This document shows, one piece after another, positions 16,555 to 17,704 of a DNA stretch of 17,704 bases (position 1 is its first letter; each line of letters starts with the position of its first letter). This DNA comes from Chitinophagales bacterium (GTDB taxonomy: Bacteria; Bacteroidota; Bacteroidia; Chitinophagales; Chitinophagaceae). Made by a program: the position numbers and the translations under genes. Where the stretch lies: the NCBI GenBank assembly GCA_015654495.1, contig JAATGW010000003.1:1-17704 (forward strand). Reading direction: 5' to 3'. The notes below the pieces were generated by a model. That model made no database searches and had not been told where the DNA came from. It saw only the letters and a list, made by a program, of their open reading frames with translations.

Positions 16555-17704
16555 ATGAAAAAAACTAGTATCATAATTCAAATAGCCAGCATATTTGCGA
16601 CTATTGCAATTCTGCCAGCATGTAAAAGTGACTTTCTCGAAAAGCCTCCATTGAGTTCAGTGGTAGATGCAAATTTTTACAAGACCGATGACCAGGTAAG
16701 GGCGGGCACAAGCCTACTCTATAGCCAGGTCTGGTTCGACTATAACGATAAAGCCATGTACAACCTTGGCGATTTCAGAGGCGGTACTGCTTTCTCCGCC
16801 TGGAACGACAGAGGTAATGTGATGTTTAATACCACAGGGGACAATGGCGAGAATGGTGCATCCTGGCGCGCATTTTTTAATGTCGTAGGTCAATCCAACC
16901 TCTTTCTCTTAAACATCGAGCGTTATGGTGGTCCCGAAGTTTCACCGGCGGTGAAGAAAACAGCAATTGCTGAAGCGAGATTTATGCGTGCACTTGCGTA
17001 CCGTTTCCTGGTTATGAACTGGGGACCTGTACCCATTATTGAAAACAATTTCGAACACCTGTATGATACTTCTATTGCCCGCAATACAGTACAGAGTGTA
17101 TGGCGTTTTATTACCCGCGAAATGCGTGCTGCAGCAGAAGATCTGCCCCTTTCCTCATCTCAGGAAGGAAGGCTCACCAAATGGAGTGCAGAAGCTATGC
17201 TTGCCCGTTTTTACTTAACCCGTGCTGGTGTGGAATCAACTGGTGGCAGCAGAAATCAGTCTTTTCTTGACAGCGCAAAATATTATGCTGAAAGAGTAAT
17301 CAATCAAAGCGGTAAAAAACTGCTAACAAATTACGAGGACCTGTTCAGGTTCCCTTACGACAACAACTCAGAATCACTCTTTGAATTGCAATGGGTTTTT
17401 TCTGGTCCTGATGTATGGGGTACTCAGAACAGTATGCCTGAATACCTGGCTTACAGTCCTGATATTTCATTTGGTGGCTGGGGTGGTGATAAAGGAGCTA
17501 CCTGGTGGTTAATGAAGCAGTATGATGGAATAGAAGAGCAGTCTAATGGAACGCTGAAAGGAAGGACACTGGATCAGCGTTTACATGCCACTTTTATGTT
17601 GCCGGGATTTTACTATCCTGAGATCACAAAAGTTTCGGATAAAGCAAAACTGATTTATCCTTTTACAGGTACTGATCAGAATTTCCTCGCAGTAAAAAAA
17701 TATG
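16555..17704 (+). CDS. susD: SusD/RagB-family nutrient-binding outer-membrane lipoprotein, 5' part
   Basis: The frame from ATG 16555 is open to the window edge: 383 codons, no stop, with the end missing (family members usually run about 500-650 aa). The N terminus is a lipoprotein signal, with hydrophobic IIIQIASIFATIAI and then the lipobox LPAC with Cys23 as the lipidation site, followed by KSDFLEKPP, typical of SusD. The TPR-like signature AEARFMRALAYRFLVMNWG with PVP after it is at about 139-160, and LTKWSAEAMLARFYL is the second conserved helix pair. Aromatic-rich loops (GGWGGDKGATWW) resemble the sugar-binding face. SusD captures glycan at the cell surface and closes over SusC. It starts 12 bp after susC and depends on the same transcript, so a polar effect of the TAG on its expression is possible. 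The open frame looks intact. Confidence 0.93.
   Translation, partial: MKKTSIIIQIASIFATIAILPACKSDFLEKPPLSSVVDANFYKTDDQVRAGTSLLYSQVWFDYNDKAMYNLGDFRGGTAFSAWNDRGNVMFNTTGDNGENGASWRAFFNVVGQSNLFLLNIERYGGPEVSPAVKKTAIAEARFMRALAYRFLVMNWGPVPIIENNFEHLYDTSIARNTVQSVWRFITREMRAAAEDLPLSSSQEGRLTKWSAEAMLARFYLTRAGVESTGGSRNQSFLDSAKYYAERVINQSGKKLLTNYEDLFRFPYDNNSESLFELQWVFSGPDVWGTQNSMPEYLAYSPDISFGGWGGDKGATWWLMKQYDGIEEQSNGTLKGRTLDQRLHATFMLPGFYYPEITKVSDKAKLIYPFTGTDQNFLAVKKY

Noticed and set aside
1..17704. tRNA, rRNA, CRISPR array, transposase or phage genes
   Set aside because: No cloverleaf-like gene, regularly spaced repeat-spacer pattern, or integrase or transposase motif was seen on either strand.

Overview
The window reads as chromosomal DNA from a member of the Bacteroidota, probably a soil- or plant-type Chitinophagaceae/Sphingobacteriales relative. 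The evidence is a hybrid two-component regulator next to a SusC/SusD pair, two secreted proteins with type B C-terminal sorting domains of the type IX secretion system (T9SS), and starts without clear Shine-Dalgarno sequences. The exact genus cannot be read from the sequence.

Left part (1-5526). The window opens inside a membrane acyltransferase of the heparan-alpha-glucosaminide N-acetyltransferase/DUF5009 type (ends 703). A 44-bp gap with a nested AACGTT palindrome leads to a 1072-aa T9SS cargo protein (748-3966) with seven propeller-like repeats, five Ig-like domains, one PKD-like domain and a gliding-motility type sorting domain. A small RDD membrane protein (4023-4463) follows, then a convergent higB-higA toxin-antitoxin pair on the minus strand (5160-4567). 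A palindrome-rich gap of 366 bp separates these from the next gene.

Middle part (5527-8736). A second full-length cargo protein of 1069 aa has the same architecture as the first. The two are tandem paralogues separated by the RDD gene and the toxin-antitoxin module.

Right part (8795-17704). A 1379-aa hybrid two-component system (HTCS: periplasmic propellers, Y_Y_Y, histidine kinase, receiver and AraC-type DNA-binding domain in one chain) lies upstream of a susC-like TonB-dependent transporter gene and a susD-like lipoprotein gene that runs off the window. This is the start of a polysaccharide utilisation locus: SusD and SusC would bind and import a glycan at the outer membrane, and the HTCS would sense an imported fragment in the periplasm and switch on the operon. 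The susC gene is interrupted by one in-frame TAG codon at 14434-14436, with the reading frame and the protein family intact on both sides. This is the strongest anomaly in the window. No glycoside hydrolase is visible, so the substrate cannot be named.

I did not find a clearly new defence or mobile system. The points most worth following are the amber-interrupted susC, the paralogous propeller/Ig T9SS proteins, the AACGTT repeats around the first of them, and a small ORF that overlaps the higB start in an ATGA arrangement.
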